A stretch of 64,000 nt of DNA from Phytophthora colocasiae (GCA_018806915.1 JAGKQI010000092.1:472501-536500); one strand, 5' to 3'. Shown: positions 20,256 to 31,620, counted from the first letter of the stretch. The notes: generated from the sequence alone by a model not told the origin. Numbers and translations are program-made.

Positions 20256-20901
20256 TTAGTGATTCCTTTGGAGTAGGCTTCTCGTCCTCTTCGCTTTCAC
20301 CAAGCTCCACTGGAAAACGTTTAGATCCAGCAATTTGTCGGGGTAACTCGATGACTTCGATTTGCCGGGTAAACTCGACGTTCGAACTTGTTCGTGAGTT
20401 TTCTTAGCCTTCTTTGCAGAATGTGGGGAGAGTGATTCGCTCGATTTGGTTTTCTTAGGGTAGCGTGCGACGCTTCCTGTGAGTTTGTTGCGGATGATGA
20501 AGCGTGTTAACCAAGAGTTGAGTGCGCTAATCGACTTTCCTTGAAGACTTGGGATCTTGATAACGGCCTCCTCCAATATGGCATTGCGTGACATAATTTC
20601 ACAATCCGAAGCGTTTCGCTTAATAAGATCAGCGACCCCAATCTCTGAGCTCAACATTCGTTGGAGCAGGCAGGCCAGGACGAGTGATTCGCTTAGACAA
20701 TGGATCGACGTCAGTGGAAATTAGTTCCTCCTCCGTGGCAAAATATCCCAGCAGGGTCGTGCGAGGGATCATCAACGCTTCTGATGCTTCTTCAGCACTC
20801 CACATTTGTCTCTTCACTTCAAGAACGATCTCTATCTTCTCGGCAATTGTGTGCTGGGTTGTTTCTTCCATTTTCTCTGTGGGGGCTTCTAGAGAATTCA
20901 A
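20256..20901 (-). pseudogene. HTH protein with basic middle, upstream part of the Ulp1-like gene
   Basis: Two frames (20629-20901 and 20256-20657) join after a 1-nt shift near 20640, at ELRDWG and VADLIKRN. The N-terminus carries a psq/CENP-B-like helix-turn-helix (KIEIVLEVKRQMWSAEEASE, then TTLLGYF), and the rest is Lys/Ser-rich. A stop separates it from the peptidase frame. The order HTH, basic linker, Ulp1 peptidase suggests one ancestral gene of about 460 residues. Confidence 0.55.
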
Positions 20902-20924
20902 AAGTGAAGCACGCCAATGGTTTT

Positions 20925-21060
20925 CGGCTTTTTACGACAAGGTTATTTCGGCTTTTTACGACAAGCAAGGTTTTTCGGGTAATCCTGACAAGGGGTTTTA
21001 TTAAGGTTAAGGTTTTACAATATTAAGGTTTTTTGGTATCTTCTGATAAGTTTTTTTTGC
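20925..21060. repeat. Short direct repeats next to the Crypton
   Basis: TTCGGCTTTTTACGACAAG occurs twice in tandem (about 20930-20966), followed by related TAAGGTT motifs up to 21040. These may mark an element end. No matching inverted copy was found. Confidence 0.5.
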
Positions 21061-21159
21061 TTTTCTCGACAGCCACTCATTATTTTAACACGTGGAAGCC
21101 TCTCACTTCTCTCACCCCCAGCGCTCCCCGTACGTTAATTATCGTGTTCATTGGTTTTA

Positions 21160-23558
21160 TGTGTAATGCCTCTGCGGTGTCGCGCGGGTTATCTCTAGGA
21201 TATCTTGCGTATGTCCGGGTGCAGGGTCTTGAATTGCTGATAAGCGAAGTAAACGCTGGTAGCGAGTGATGTGACTGTTCAGCTTACCTTCCGTATGCAG
21301 CGTCTGCAGGTGTATGAGTACTGCGCTTGAACCACGCGACGAGATATGATGCGCTCGTAAGAAGCTGATAATTTCCTGTTCTGCAATCTTGCCAAGCTCA
21401 AGTACGTCGTCACGGTAGATGGCAACGCTTGGATCAAGCCTGAAGCCTTCCACCAAGAAAAGTTTCATGAAGGCCACGAGGAGCTTAGCTTTCGACCGCT
21501 GTCGCTTCGGTTCTTCGGCAGTCAGCGAGGCTGTTGTGCATACCAGGCGAACCACGTTGCATGAAAGTGAGTGACCCCGGTTCTTCGCTGTTTCTTCTTT
21601 GGTGTACTCACGTCAGATTCTTGTGTGGTTTCGAAGTTACCACGCTTGCTTGTCGTGGTCGGTTTATTTCTGATCTTCCCCTCTAGGGCATCCATTCGCT
21701 CATCTTGGCGCTTTGAGTGATCGATTAAGTGGTTAATGATAGCATCTTGGTGATCGATTATCTTCTGTTTGTTGCTTGGGTTACTATTAGAGCTGACCGC
21801 AGAAGTTGCCATGCTTGAGGAGATACCAGCTGGAAGCGCGAGGTGCGAAGACCAAGCCAGAAGATCCGCGAATGTGTTACCACTAAGTGTCACGGAATTT
21901 TCGATGCGAGTGATGGCTGGACTGCCCGGGTTTAGAGCCTTCAAATACGGGAAGTGGCGAAACACAGCAGCGGTGAGAACTTGGATGACTTGGCGATCTA
22001 CGTTGAGGCTATTCGTGGCAAGATTAAAACGTGACGCGAACAAAAGCCGCTGCACATCTCCGATTCGTTCAAGCGTCTGGGAGTCAAAGGTGGTAAGATC
22101 TTGTAGTGTCACGGCTTCCATTGGTTTGTACCCCGCCAACACCTTTGCAACATTGTGGTCTTCTTTGGTTGTGTTGAATATGTAATTGAATCCCTTGTTC
22201 GTTGTGCTCATATTCCAGGAACCACGGTCAAATATCCAGCGCTCCGTCAACTCCTCACATCCGTTGGCGTGCTGAGCTCCTCCGCGGCGAAACGAGTGCT
22301 AGCTCAGTGCCTTTCCGACCCCTGCAGCGGGTGCGACGCGATCCAATATGCGGTTGACGTGTGCGTATATTGTGGGTGAGGTATCCGTACCTTTGGCAGT
22401 CGGAGTTGCAAGCGTGGTTTTGGCAGCTGGGGCGTTGAGCAGCTCAACAAGAGGTATATCAGCAGACAGCGTCGTCGGCAGTCGCGTTGTCGGTAATGGG
22501 AAGTTGCCAATTAAATCTTGGGTCGGTGCGGATTGGACAATCAAGGCGAGCGCCGTAGCAACCAACGGGCACGTGTGGAAGTCAGCATCAAGAAAAAGCG
22601 ACAGACCTTGTTCCTCCGATGTTTTCATCCGGATCAAGCGTAGGAACAGCACACCACCAGCATCAACACTCACGTTCTGCTTCTGTAGCGTAGCGAGATC
22701 AGAGGCACGGCCAAAAAGATACCAAAGCAGACACAACACAGCAGCGTCTTGGTAGTCAGTTTCACAACATGCATTGCTATACAAATATACAAGCATTCGT
22801 TTCAAATCGGCTTTTAGGCAAGGAATGGCTTTGCTAACATACCCACCACCTTCTCGCTTCAAACAGAAGCTGTCAAGTGTCTTCCGCATTTTGAGCAATC
22901 GCGATTCTAGCGATGCTCGATGCTGGGGAAATTGGTCTAGCATCCACAGCTTAGCTTGTCTATAGGAAAGGAAATTGAAGTTGATTAACTGGTTTTTCCT
23001 GGTTGCTACTACTTGGGCTTGGCTATTGAATTCTGAAGGTTTGATTGTGATTGTGAATTGTTTGAATGGGATATTGAATGCTAATCATTTCTTATCATCT
23101 GGAAAAGTAAGTCCCCGGAGGGACTCGAACGCCGGCCAAGTGCGTAGCTTTGTGGTGCGTACACCAGTGGACCACCAGGAGGCCCTATTAGCTTGTCTAT
23201 AGTACTGTATGGCAGTGTTTCTAGCTAGCTGTTTGCCCTTCGCACCACTACTAAATGCAAGATACACCCCAAACCTATCCATTACGACCACAAAACACTT
23301 TCCACTCTCATCACACTCAATGCATTCCTTTATATACTCTTCTGTAACCTGTTCCGCCTTCAAAAACTTATTAAAGGCGCCGATTGCGGTGGCCTTAGCC
23401 CGCAACGTGTTGCCCGGCTGCAGCTCCTCTAAACCCATTGCAAAGTCCGATAAAATTGAAATATGGTACGTCCCTGACTTAAAGTTTGACTGCGCATATA
23501 GATATTTTGGCCTCCCATCGGACCCGATACGTCCGAACGTGTGGCTTAGAAGACTCAC
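21160..23558 (-). pseudogene. Crypton tyrosine recombinase, broken by stops and a SINE
   Basis: The frames 23085-23558, 22299-22943, 21522-22250 and 21157-21555 read in order as one Crypton-type tyrosine recombinase. The catalytic Arg lies in YLFGRASDLATL and a Lys in RMKTSEEQG. The HxxR box (HSFRRGG, about 22280) comes right after an in-frame TAG. The Tyr is in FNYIFNT. A C-terminal extension with coiled coil and a KKKQRR basic patch follows, then a frameshift near 21540. The N-terminal domain (FAMGLEELQPGNTLRAKATA) is cut from the rest by the SINE at 22966-23187, and removing it with one target copy restores the frame exactly. Cryptons move DNA through a circular intermediate with tyrosine recombinase chemistry. 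This copy cannot make a full protein. Confidence 0.8.
22951..23202 (-). mobile_element. tRNA-derived SINE with 15-bp target duplication
   Basis: The 222-bp insert (22966-23187) is flanked by perfect copies of CTATAGACAAGCTAA (22951-22965 and 23188-23202, read on the minus strand). Its 5' end is tRNA-like: an A-box-type TGGTGGTCCACTGG (23164-23177) and a B box GCGTTCGAGTCC (23121-23132), the internal RNA polymerase III promoter. The rest is an AT-rich body without a poly(A) tail. It interrupts the Crypton frame between YYRQA and KLWMLD. Confidence 0.88.
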
Positions 23559-23559
23559 C

Positions 23560-25000
23560 TAACCCTAGTCATATGATTCGCAGAAATGTTTGTTTGTTTA
23601 GGATAAAATGTTGATATCACATTCTGATTCGTCAATATTTCGAATTCAATTTTCAAGTATAGTCCGATAGATGATGATATGCATCCATACCAACCACTAC
23701 AGGAGGCGACAACCAAGACAGTAAAGAAAAAGGACCCCACATCGACCTAGGCAACCCTGGATCTAAGAATCCACAAGATCCTCAGCCAAGACACCAAGAT
23801 CCCCCGAATCACGACCTGTGTGCAAGAATCCTCACGCAGATCCAACCGTCCGAGTCCTCACCAAGGACGTTAAAACCCTCACGCCTGTATACACGCTCCC
23901 ATTCCTGAGAGAGTAGATCCTTCCCAGTGACGGGTACGCAAAGTGAGCCCCCCAGGGTATCAGAGTACCCCCTCCATTATTCACTTGTAGCATATATGGT
24001 GCTTTTTCCGTCCTCAAACTCTCGCTGCCACCCTCTCGGTGCGGCTGTTCTGAGTGTAGTCATTCTGAAAGAGAACCAAGCACTCACCCGCCAAACTTGT
24101 CCGAACAATGGTTCGCAAGATGACCTTCCACGCAGGCTTCCACGACGCGAGTGATTGGCAAAGAACGAAAGGAGTTTACGTCGCCAGTGTGTGTTGCGCA
24201 CTACAACGCCAATATGCAAGGGACAAAATAGTAAAAACACACGTCCTGGTGTGGTCAACACACAGAACATGCGCACTACACATTAATGGATAATATTGCG
24301 AGGGAGGATGGACGGGGTCAAAGACCAGCCATACCGCACGCCTTTCCCACCTGTATGCCGCCTTCCATCCATGTTCATTTACCAACTCGCCGCCAAGCCC
24401 CAAGGACATCTTCGCGGGCGCGACCTGCCTCGGCGCGCTGCATGGCACGACGGCCCCCGCGAACCGGCTACACGGACGACGCGGAGGCGAGTACTGGTTG
24501 CACAAAGGTGCATATGTGCTGAGCTTGTGCGGTGCGCGTTGATGGGCTCTCATGCCTTGTACCGCTCTCGCTGATGGCTCGCGCAGCATACGTGCCAGCT
24601 TACTTGCTGCCGTGGTAGTTAATGCTATAGGATTAAGTGAATACATTAAAGTGAAGCTAATGTTATTAGTTCAAACCTCTTTAGCTAAAGCGTCGTTCAA
24701 CCTGCTTGTGCACTCTCGCGCGATACTTCTTTATCTTGGCAGAAGGTAGATTTTCGGCGGGCTCCAAAGTGTCCTCCCACGAGGTTAGAAAAAATGTGCG
24801 TCCATTAATAACTTCGTGGCCTACAATCTTGCCGACTTAAAGGGTTGCCATCGTGAATGAAAATGACAATCCTTAAGCCCGAGGAAGCAACAGGCAATTG
24901 GTTTCACTTTTGCAGTAGTTTCAATGCAATAAAAAAAGTTTGGCATGCGATGCGTATTGCATGTTACAGCTAAACTGCACAATCTCATCTACAGCTATTC
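23560..25000. other. Mostly unassigned; possible Tc1 fragment at 23832-24017
   Basis: A minus-strand frame at 23832-24017 has NNGGGTLIPWGA and GRIYSLRNGSVYTG, which resembles the middle of a Tc1-like DDE domain, but it is short and isolated. The rest (24020-25000) has only frames of poor composition, including a minus-strand 24176-24646 frame without recognisable features. Confidence 0.35.
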
Positions 25001-25005
25001 TATGC

Positions 25006-26650
25006 CTACTGCGAGCTTAGTGCATGACCATTTTTGCGTGGTCTGCCAGCAGCTACGCGTCTAGTTGATGGATCTTGAGGGCGACGGCGTTTACGGGCCT
25101 CTGAACGGTTGACGAGTGTTCGCTTTCCATCCGTGCCTGTGTAGCTCTTGCCTTGCAGTGCAAATAGCACGTGGATGCATATTGCGAACTTGAAATGTTA
25201 CTTGCACCCACATGTTTGCGCACAGACATCTATCTCCCAGCCACCATCCGGTTGTCCTTAGACCTTCATGCGGGCGTAGTTAGCACCCATTTGGGCGGAG
25301 ACTGGGGCATTTTCCTTGCCGCGCCCAATCTCAGGCAGGTACACACCTCACGCACAATATTGGGTGTCGGCGATACCAGTAAGAACTCGATGCTTGACCG
25401 GCTGGGTGTCATGTCAAGCAGAAGTTTCCGCAACAATCTGCCAGCAGCTCGATAAGAGTGTCAATCTTATGTTTCGTGTAGTCACGCTTCAGACGGTTGA
25501 ATTGCTCGACAGGGTTGTTCGTGGTGGCGTACCCGCTGGGAGTGTGGAAGCACTGCCAGCGCCAAGACTCACTTGACACCCATACGTTGTTGAAGTACGA
25601 CTTGAACCCCGCCAGCAAATCTTCCGCCTCCCATTTGGCTAGCACAACCTTGACGTGATCGTCATACGCTTCTTGACTTGACGCGAAGTGAAGGTCGTAA
25701 ATGTCAGCAACCACGCGTCCGCATAAGTGTTACGGTACAGCTTTTAGCTTCTCATGCACCTTCACCATCACATGGTAGAAACACATTAAGTATGTGTAGT
25801 CCGAGTCAACTCCATACACTTCATCAACAGCATTTTGCTGCGCTACTTCAGCGTCGGCCATGACGTACCGTAGGAGCATCTGTTCACCGGTGACCGCGGT
25901 AAACATTCGACGAAGCGCACTCAGGGCCTTGACATACAGCTCTGTCAGCCGTTGAGAAGTGATGAACATTGTCACCGGATGGAATGAGCGGCATCTGTCC
26001 GACACTCCACATACGATCACAAGCACCCAACTTGGTTCAACTTGAAGGTGGAATCCATGTGAAACACGAACGAGGCCGAATCGCGAGCTGCATTGCGCAA
26101 TAGACGCTTTGTCGTCAAGCCCACCAAAAACGGGTGTTCGTCAGAGCCGTTGCCCACGTCAGGCTTGCCGTGACTATCACGTTGCCACCCAAACGAAAAT
26201 GGTTTCGTGTCGGACATCCCAGGGTCATACGCCAGTTTGGAGATTTGCTCCAAGATGTCATCATAGTCATCGCTCTTGTGCAGGTTCATCTTGGCAAAAT
26301 GGTTGACGAACCGGACTTTGCGCAAGTCAGGGAGAGGTTCGTCCGCGATACCGAAGCGATGGCCCATTTCATTGCGAATTCGCGCGGGCTTCATTCCTTG
26401 CGTCGCCATCTCCCGGCAGAATTCCTTCAGTCGGGGCGTCAGTGTCGGCTTGACAGGATCACGGACCTCAGTCTCGTGCACACCACGCTCCTTGAGCGAC
26501 ACACGGTTGAGATCCTGGCACGTGATCACCTTTACGATCCAAGGACACGCGGCATACGGTGTGACAGCCCTGCATGTTTCCGAGGAGCACCTAAGCAGCT
26601 GGTATCGCATCTTATGCGGTCTTCCTAGGCCGCATGTGTCTACACAGGGG
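25006..26650 (-). pseudogene. MULE (Mutator-like) transposase, frameshifted
   Basis: Three frames in series belong to one MULE transposase. The first (26017-26610) has the DNA-binding N-terminus and the first catalytic Asp in FHMDSTFKLNQVG. The second (25730-26026) has CGVSDRCRSFHPV, the second Asp in YVMADAE and CFYHVMVKVH. The third (25409-25714) has DLHFASS, WRWQCFHTPSGYATTNNPVEQF and on to the core end. Further on, a SWIM zinc finger (CGCK, then HFKFAICIHVLFAL, about 25150-25215) carries one stop, and the frame ends at 25006. Frameshifts lie near 26026 and 25720, so the copy is inactive. Terminal inverted repeats could not be recognised. Confidence 0.82.
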
Positions 26651-27060
26651 ACCAGTTGGCTCTTGGCGTATGACGAGTGTCTTCATGTCCTCCATCAACA
26701 GATGTGCGTCAGGAACTGCCATGTTGGTGCAGATTGGGAGGGGGGGGGGTCGGAGAGGGGAGAGGAGCGGTGTGGGGGCAACGTGTTTTTTTGTTGTGAG
26801 CGGAAATCTGCCCAGTGCAACAGGCATTACGACTTACTTACTGTTGTTTCATTGGTAGAAATTATACTTAAAACCCAGCCTTGATTGGCTGCAAAATGGC
26901 TGGTGTGCAACCACCTGCATTTGGTGTGACCATACTCTACAAAGGGTGGTGCGTGCACACTACGTGTGAACCACACTATTCTAGTGTGGTGTGTAAACAA
27001 TTGTTGTGTTATCGCACGCTTTGTGTGTCACTCCTTATGTGATTTTCCTGTTCTATCTAT
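26651..27060. other. Gap with a poly-G tract, possibly a transposon end
   Basis: A G10 run sits near 26741-26750. Around 26930-27010 there are imperfect inverted motifs built on GTGTGGT/ACCACAC, which might be subterminal repeats of the MULE or of a neighbour. No gene is seen. Confidence 0.35.
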
Positions 27061-27065
27061 GCAAG

Positions 27066-27600
27066 GGGTTGATAGACTTGATCAAATTAGAGGGCGCTTC
27101 TCTATTTCTGACGGACACTCCTACAGACGTTGACACAAAAAGCTGGCATTAGCACTTATCGATGTCGCGCGATCCAACGGATACCTCACTCAACGTCTCG
27201 TCAAAACGGACATCCCACCCACCCGAGACCCCCATCGAAAATTTATGATGGAGCTTGTTAGGGAATTGTTGAATGGACAGTGGAAAAATGCTCTAAGTGA
27301 AGGGCACATGCTTTTCACTGGCGCGTGCGCTACAAGGGACGAATTTGAAGCAATGAACATGCCGCCTGCATGACCAAGCGATTACCGTGTTAGAAGTGCG
27401 ACGATGGTGTGTACGTCGGCTTCATCAAGCAGATTTATGACAAAAAGCAAAGGAAACGTCGACACTGCATAGTATGCAGATGGGAGGGCCGATACCCAAC
27501 CGAGTTTGCGACCTACTCCTATTCCCATGACGTATGCTTGTGCCAAGAACTGCCCGACGTACCTGTCAAGCCATGGATATGCTGGGAAGTTCGAAAGTGA
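27066..27600 (+). pseudogene. piggyBac-like transposase C-terminal fragment
   Basis: The plus strand encodes GVDRLDQIRGRFSI, then after stops KKLALALIDVARSNGYLTQR, RKFMMELVRELLNGQWKNAL and a terminal cysteine-rich segment. That last part (27409-27600) has RRHCIVCRWEGRYPTE and DVCLCQ and ends with a WxCW-like motif. This order matches the end of piggyBac-derived transposases. The catalytic core is missing and the frame is broken at least twice. Confidence 0.7.
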
Positions 27601-27604
27601 TTCT

Positions 27605-28202
27605 GCCCTTTAAAGCGTGGTTTCAACCGCGACACGTTTATTATCGTATTTATCTTCATTTCATGGTCATTCTGTAGTATTAACAAAGTTCCAGGTCTAT
27701 CAAGGACTGCAATGCTGGTCGGCATTGCGTGTATGTGGTAAATGTGTGTGGTGAATGTGTGTGTTTGGAAAGAGAGCCATAGTTCGAGTCTAAAATTCCC
27801 ACCGCAGGTAATTAGGTGTTTAGTCTCTGGGGGTCATGGATGTCAACCAGATGATTGATCCAATTTACCGGAAGTTTGGCAACAAGCGGCCAACATTCTT
27901 GCGCATGGCCATAAAGCACGCACATAATTCATCAACCCGACATTTTACCTTACGTATCCTCAGCACCTGCCCGTTCGGGTCCGTTTTACTCATCATGTTC
28001 TCTTGCGTGTGCGCCTTCAAAGTACTTTGAGACCGCCCTTGCTAGTGGTGGACAAATGGTGTAACGCCATCCAATCGATCTCCCATCAGCGAAAAACTGC
28101 TCCCATTCGAACAACCAAACATAGCTTGATGTCACACACATTTACAAATACGAGGACGCGTACTTGTTGCATCATATCGCAGAACAGGCCTACCCAGTTG
28201 GA
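27605..28202. other. Unassigned region before the direct repeat
   Basis: No gene was recognised. A 64-codon plus-strand frame at 27836-28030 has no family features. Confidence 0.35.
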
Positions 28203-28730
28203 TGCCCAGGGAACTCAGCGCCTACCGCGATTCAAAGGCTTCTTCTGCGAGTGGTACGGTGGCACGTCCGTCACTCGTGAAGACTTTGAGCAGTTGCTCA
28301 ACGACGCTGCCGCTGACTACTACGCGGAAGCACCAGATCCAGTCCCTCTGTTCGCTCAGCACGTCCGATCCGTTGAAGAAACGTGTACGGACGTGTGTCT
28401 TGAGGTGATCGCGCTGGCCGAGATGATCTTCCCGGTGCCTCTTTTCCTGAGACCCCCATAGAGCGCGACCAGCACGCAGCATTGAGGCTTGACCTCATTG
28501 ACAGTGCTCTGGACGCCGGACGCCACTCACAACACAAGCGTCAACAAGCTCATTCTGACCCTTAAAACCTTGGGTTTCCCACTTGATTTTCCTGCCTCCA
28601 AGCTTAAGCTTGGGTACGGCGAAGCTGTGTGCGCTGCACTTGACTTCATCTGTGATCAGGCGCTCGCTGCTCTCCGCTTCGACTGGCCCAGCCGCCGCAG
28701 ACTCCCGATGGCACTACGAATCAAACCCCT
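28203..28730 (+). repeat. 528-bp direct repeat, left copy
   Basis: This is nearly identical to 36012-36539 in the same orientation. It contains the second exon of the two-exon gene at 35378 (without its first exon in the right orientation) and an IFT57 fragment. It ends inside the first minisatellite unit. Confidence 0.9.
28210..28461 (+). pseudogene. Orphan second exon of the two-exon hypothetical gene
   Basis: This open frame (GTQRLPRFKGFF, then VTREDFEQLLNDAAADYY) equals exon 2 of the gene at 35378-36270. Here the upstream sequence is unrelated to the intron, and the matching exon 1 lies inverted at 29177-29770, so the gene is broken. The frame ends at TAG (28459-28461). Confidence 0.65.
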
Positions 28731-29136
28731 GATGGCACTACGACGCAGACCCTGATGGCACTACGACTCAAACGCCTGATGGCACTACGACACAGACTCC
28801 CGATGGGACTACGACGCAGACTCCTGATGGCACTACGACTCAAACGCCCGATGGCACTACGACGCAGACTCCCGTTGGCACTACGACTCAAACGCCTGGT
28901 AGCACGACAACGCAGACTCCCGATGGCAACGCCTGATGGTACAGTACCCGAAGGGGGACTTTGCGGACGAAGCAGAGGTCGACGATGAAGCTGAAGTGGA
29001 CAGGTGCAGATGAGGAAGCAGAGGAGCTCTATAGTGACCTCATACGAAGTAGGACTAGCATGACTTGGACCGATGATCATGAGCGAGGTGGACCCGCTAC
29101 TGTGGAAGACGGCAAACATCAGGATGCAAAGACGAT
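28489..29136 (+). pseudogene. IFT57: IFT57 fragments split by a minisatellite
   Basis: The first piece (28540-28695) encodes LILTLKTLGFPLDFPASKLK, GYGEAVCAALDFICDQALAAL and RFDW, which matches the N-terminal domain of intraflagellar transport protein 57 (IFT-B complex, flagellar assembly). The next IFT57-like piece, about 28940-29090, reads YPKGDFADEAEVDDEAEVD and EEAEELYSDL. In between are 24-bp repeats that do not belong to IFT57. The remaining C-terminal coiled coil is absent. The functional gene is presumably elsewhere in this flagellate. Confidence 0.7.
28699..28938 (+). repeat. 24-bp minisatellite encoding DGTTTQTP
   Basis: About nine or ten imperfect units of the type GATGGCACTACGACTCAAACGCCT occur here. 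In one frame they read DGTTTQTP, a mucin-like Thr-rich repeat of the kind found in oomycete secreted proteins. The array lies inside the IFT57 pseudogene. The right-hand copy of the flanking repeat (36539) has only the first unit. Confidence 0.85.
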
Positions 29137-29176
29137 GCTTAAATGATTAGAAATTAGCAAGCAGATCCATCCGGGG

Positions 29177-29770
29177 TTATATCGCATCACTTACCCTGGC
29201 GACGTCGGGCGCGAGCCGCTGCTTAAGAATTGGTTCGACTTTCTCTCGGATGAACTTGCGCAGGTTCGTGCCATTGCCCTGACGACCATACTGGGTCACC
29301 TCGATGCCTCGGACAGCGTACGACCGGGAGACGCCGGCGATGTAGCGATCCGTACCGGAATGAAGCTGGTACTTCACGTAGTTGACGTCGCGCGCCGTGC
29401 GCGCCAAAATCACGCGATGGCCGTCGGTAGGGTGCGTCGTGCCCGAAGTCACCTTTAACTCGGTGAGCAGTTCCTGGAATTCCTGCTGCTGCGCTGTTGA
29501 CACATCGAAGACCTCGCGCAGTCGCCCGTTCAGCAAGGTAATGAAGCGCTCGAGCAGCTCGTGTGTGCGGGCGGCACTGCCACGCAGCTCCTGTTGGAGC
29601 GCCTCGATGTGTTGGTTGTTCTCGTCGAGGGTTTGGTTGAGCGCCTCGATGCGTTGGTTGTTCTCGTCGAGGGTGGCGGCGAGACGATTCGAGAGGGCTT
29701 CGGCGGCGAGTGCGCGTTCTCGGTAAACGTCCCGCTCCGCGGTGAGCACGGCGCAGTTCGGGCAGGCCAT
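29177..29770 (-). pseudogene. Exon 1 of the two-exon hypothetical gene, left (separated) copy
   Basis: This is the same frame as 35378-35953, 192 residues up to the GTAAGT donor. Because the left arm is inverted relative to exon 2 at 28210-28461, the two exons point in opposite directions and cannot be spliced together. The unspliced frame runs five codons further to a stop (29177). Confidence 0.75.
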
Positions 29771-29999
29771 GGTGATCGGATTTTATGTGGGTGTCTGGCT
29801 TTTCACTTCTATGTGGACCACGCGAACGATTCGACTCCGCTTAAATACGCTCGGAAATTCCCAGAAACCGCATCGGCGCCAGGAAACTCGTTTCTCCTCG
29901 ACTGTACCGGTTTGTGCTGTCACTAGGCGTTACCATCGGCATGGATGGAGCTGCAGTGGGCACGTCAATTGCTGTCGTGTTCATGGCTCAAGTGAGCGG

Positions 30000-30625
30000 A
30001 TTGATCCTGCAGATTATTTGGAGCTCCGCCGTGTCCTCCCGAACAACTTCAAGCACAGCCGACGAGTCGGCAAGAGCCTCTTCGGCACTTCCGGCGTCCA
30101 GCATAAGCTCGACTGGATCGTGCGCTGGCAGCCCCATAGGGAAGGCCATAGCTACAGCACCGCAGATATTCTGCAGTTTCTCCAGCAATTCGCTCTCCTC
30201 AATGCACATACAACGGTCCACCTGCGTCTACTGTCCAGCATTGACTTGGCGTCGGCGGCTAGGCGATGCACAAGGAGAAGCTTGAAAGTGCCGAGAAGCT
30301 GCTCTCCAGCGTGGAGGCGATGCATAAGGAGAAGCTTGCAAGTGCCGAGAAGATGCACGCGGAGAAGCTCGCGAGCTTGGAGGCGGTGCATACAGAGACG
30401 CTCAAGCGCGCGAGAGAGAAACTGGAGGCGGTGCATACAGAGACGCTCAAGCGCGCGAGAGAGAAACTGGCGAGTGCGCAAGAGAAGCTCGCGAGTGTTG
30501 AAGCGATGTACGAGGACAAACTCGTGAAGATCGAGGAAACCAGGAGCTGTATTAGCAGAAGTGAAGCGGGTATTTGGAGGGAAGAAGCTGCACGTTGCCG
30601 TGCGATACCTGGAGGACGGTTATGA
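30000..30625 (+). pseudogene. Coiled-coil ORF, left copy, frameshifted at its start
   Basis: A frame from about 30000 (ERIDPADYLELRRVLPNNF, then KLDWIVRWQPH) shifts near 30262 into a long coiled coil (30266-30625). The coil is built of MHKEKLASAEK-like repeats, including an exact 45-bp duplication at about 30380-30470 (EAVHTETLKRAREKL twice). I do not recognise a family. The inverted arm carries the same gene and shift. Confidence 0.45.
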
Positions 30626-30639
30626 GGAGCTGTCTGCCA

Positions 30640-31620
30640 TGGAAATCCTGGCTGGGACGCAGACGCCGCGGAACTGGCGTTTAACAGTGAGATCTGCCAG
30701 GTTTGTCTGCGTGGTGATTGTCAGGATCGGATGCTGCTGTGCGACGGCTGCAATAGTGGCCAGCACATCTTCTGCTTGGACGATCCGCTGGATGTGATGC
30801 CGACTGGGGACTGGTACTGCAACGACTGTGTGCAGGACGCGATGGATCCGAACAAAAGCAAGGAAACCCCAAAATTTGGCTTCGATATGGGCGCGGAGAT
30901 CAGTCTCATGGACTACAAGGAGCGTGCAGATGCTTGGAAACGTGATTATTTTTCCTTGTCGTCAGAGGTTCATCCAGACGAAGCTGTGAGTGATCAGGAG
31001 CGAGTTCTGGAGACTATTGAGTTTTCCAATGCACGAACAGTGACTGGAAGTGCAGTACGGCAGCGACGTGGACACTGGCGCCAACGGTAGCGCTTTCCCT
31101 CGTCAGGATCTGTACGACAAGAGTCTTCGCACTGTGAAAAAGCGTGGGAAGAATCTAACTACAAAGGCTAAGAGTGAATATGTTGGTCAACTGAGTGAAT
31201 TCTTCTCACATGGACCTCGCGATGGTCTAGCAGCAACAACAGGAGGAGAAAACATGGATATATTGAAGCAGCCAAATCACTAGAGGAGATACTGGAGCGG
31301 TACGCGCAGGATGGCTGGAACTTGAACAATATGCCGAAACTTCCTGGTTCCGTACTCCAGTACTTGGATGAAGATGTCAAGGGCATTATGATCCCGCTGG
31401 AATGTGCTTCTCTACTTTTGTTGGCACGTGGAGGACCATAGTTCTACAGTACCAGTTACTTGCATTGTGGCGCTCCTAAGACTTGGTATGGTATTCCTTG
31501 TGCCAGTGCTGAGCTCTTCGAACGAGTTGAGGTCCAGCCACGAATCAAGGAAAAACAGTTCGGGGAGCTCTCCGGAGAAGATCAGGAGACAAAAGGCACA
31601 CCAGCCTTCAAGTTAGCGCT
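30640..31620 (+). pseudogene. KDM5-like PHD and JmjC gene, left copy
   Basis: A PHD finger (CQVCLRGDCQDRMLLCDGC, then HIFC and WYCNDC, about 30690-30830) is followed by a JmjC domain. The latter has LERYAQDGWNLNNMPKLP, the FCWHVEDH iron-binding motif (near 31425) and then, in another frame, SYLHCGAPKTWYGIPCA. The layout resembles JARID1/KDM5 histone H3K4 demethylases. Several frameshifts split it, and the N-terminal JmjN/ARID and the C-terminal zinc finger are absent. The broken state is shared with the right arm, so it predates the duplication. Confidence 0.75.

Noticed and set aside
23100..23190. Functional tRNA gene
   Set aside because: A and B boxes are present, but the arms do not fold as a clean cloverleaf, and the surrounding 15-bp duplication shows a SINE.
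30266..30625. Minus-strand Ser/Cys/Leu-rich frame opposite the coiled coil
   Set aside because: It is antisense to a regular coiled-coil repeat and has implausible composition.
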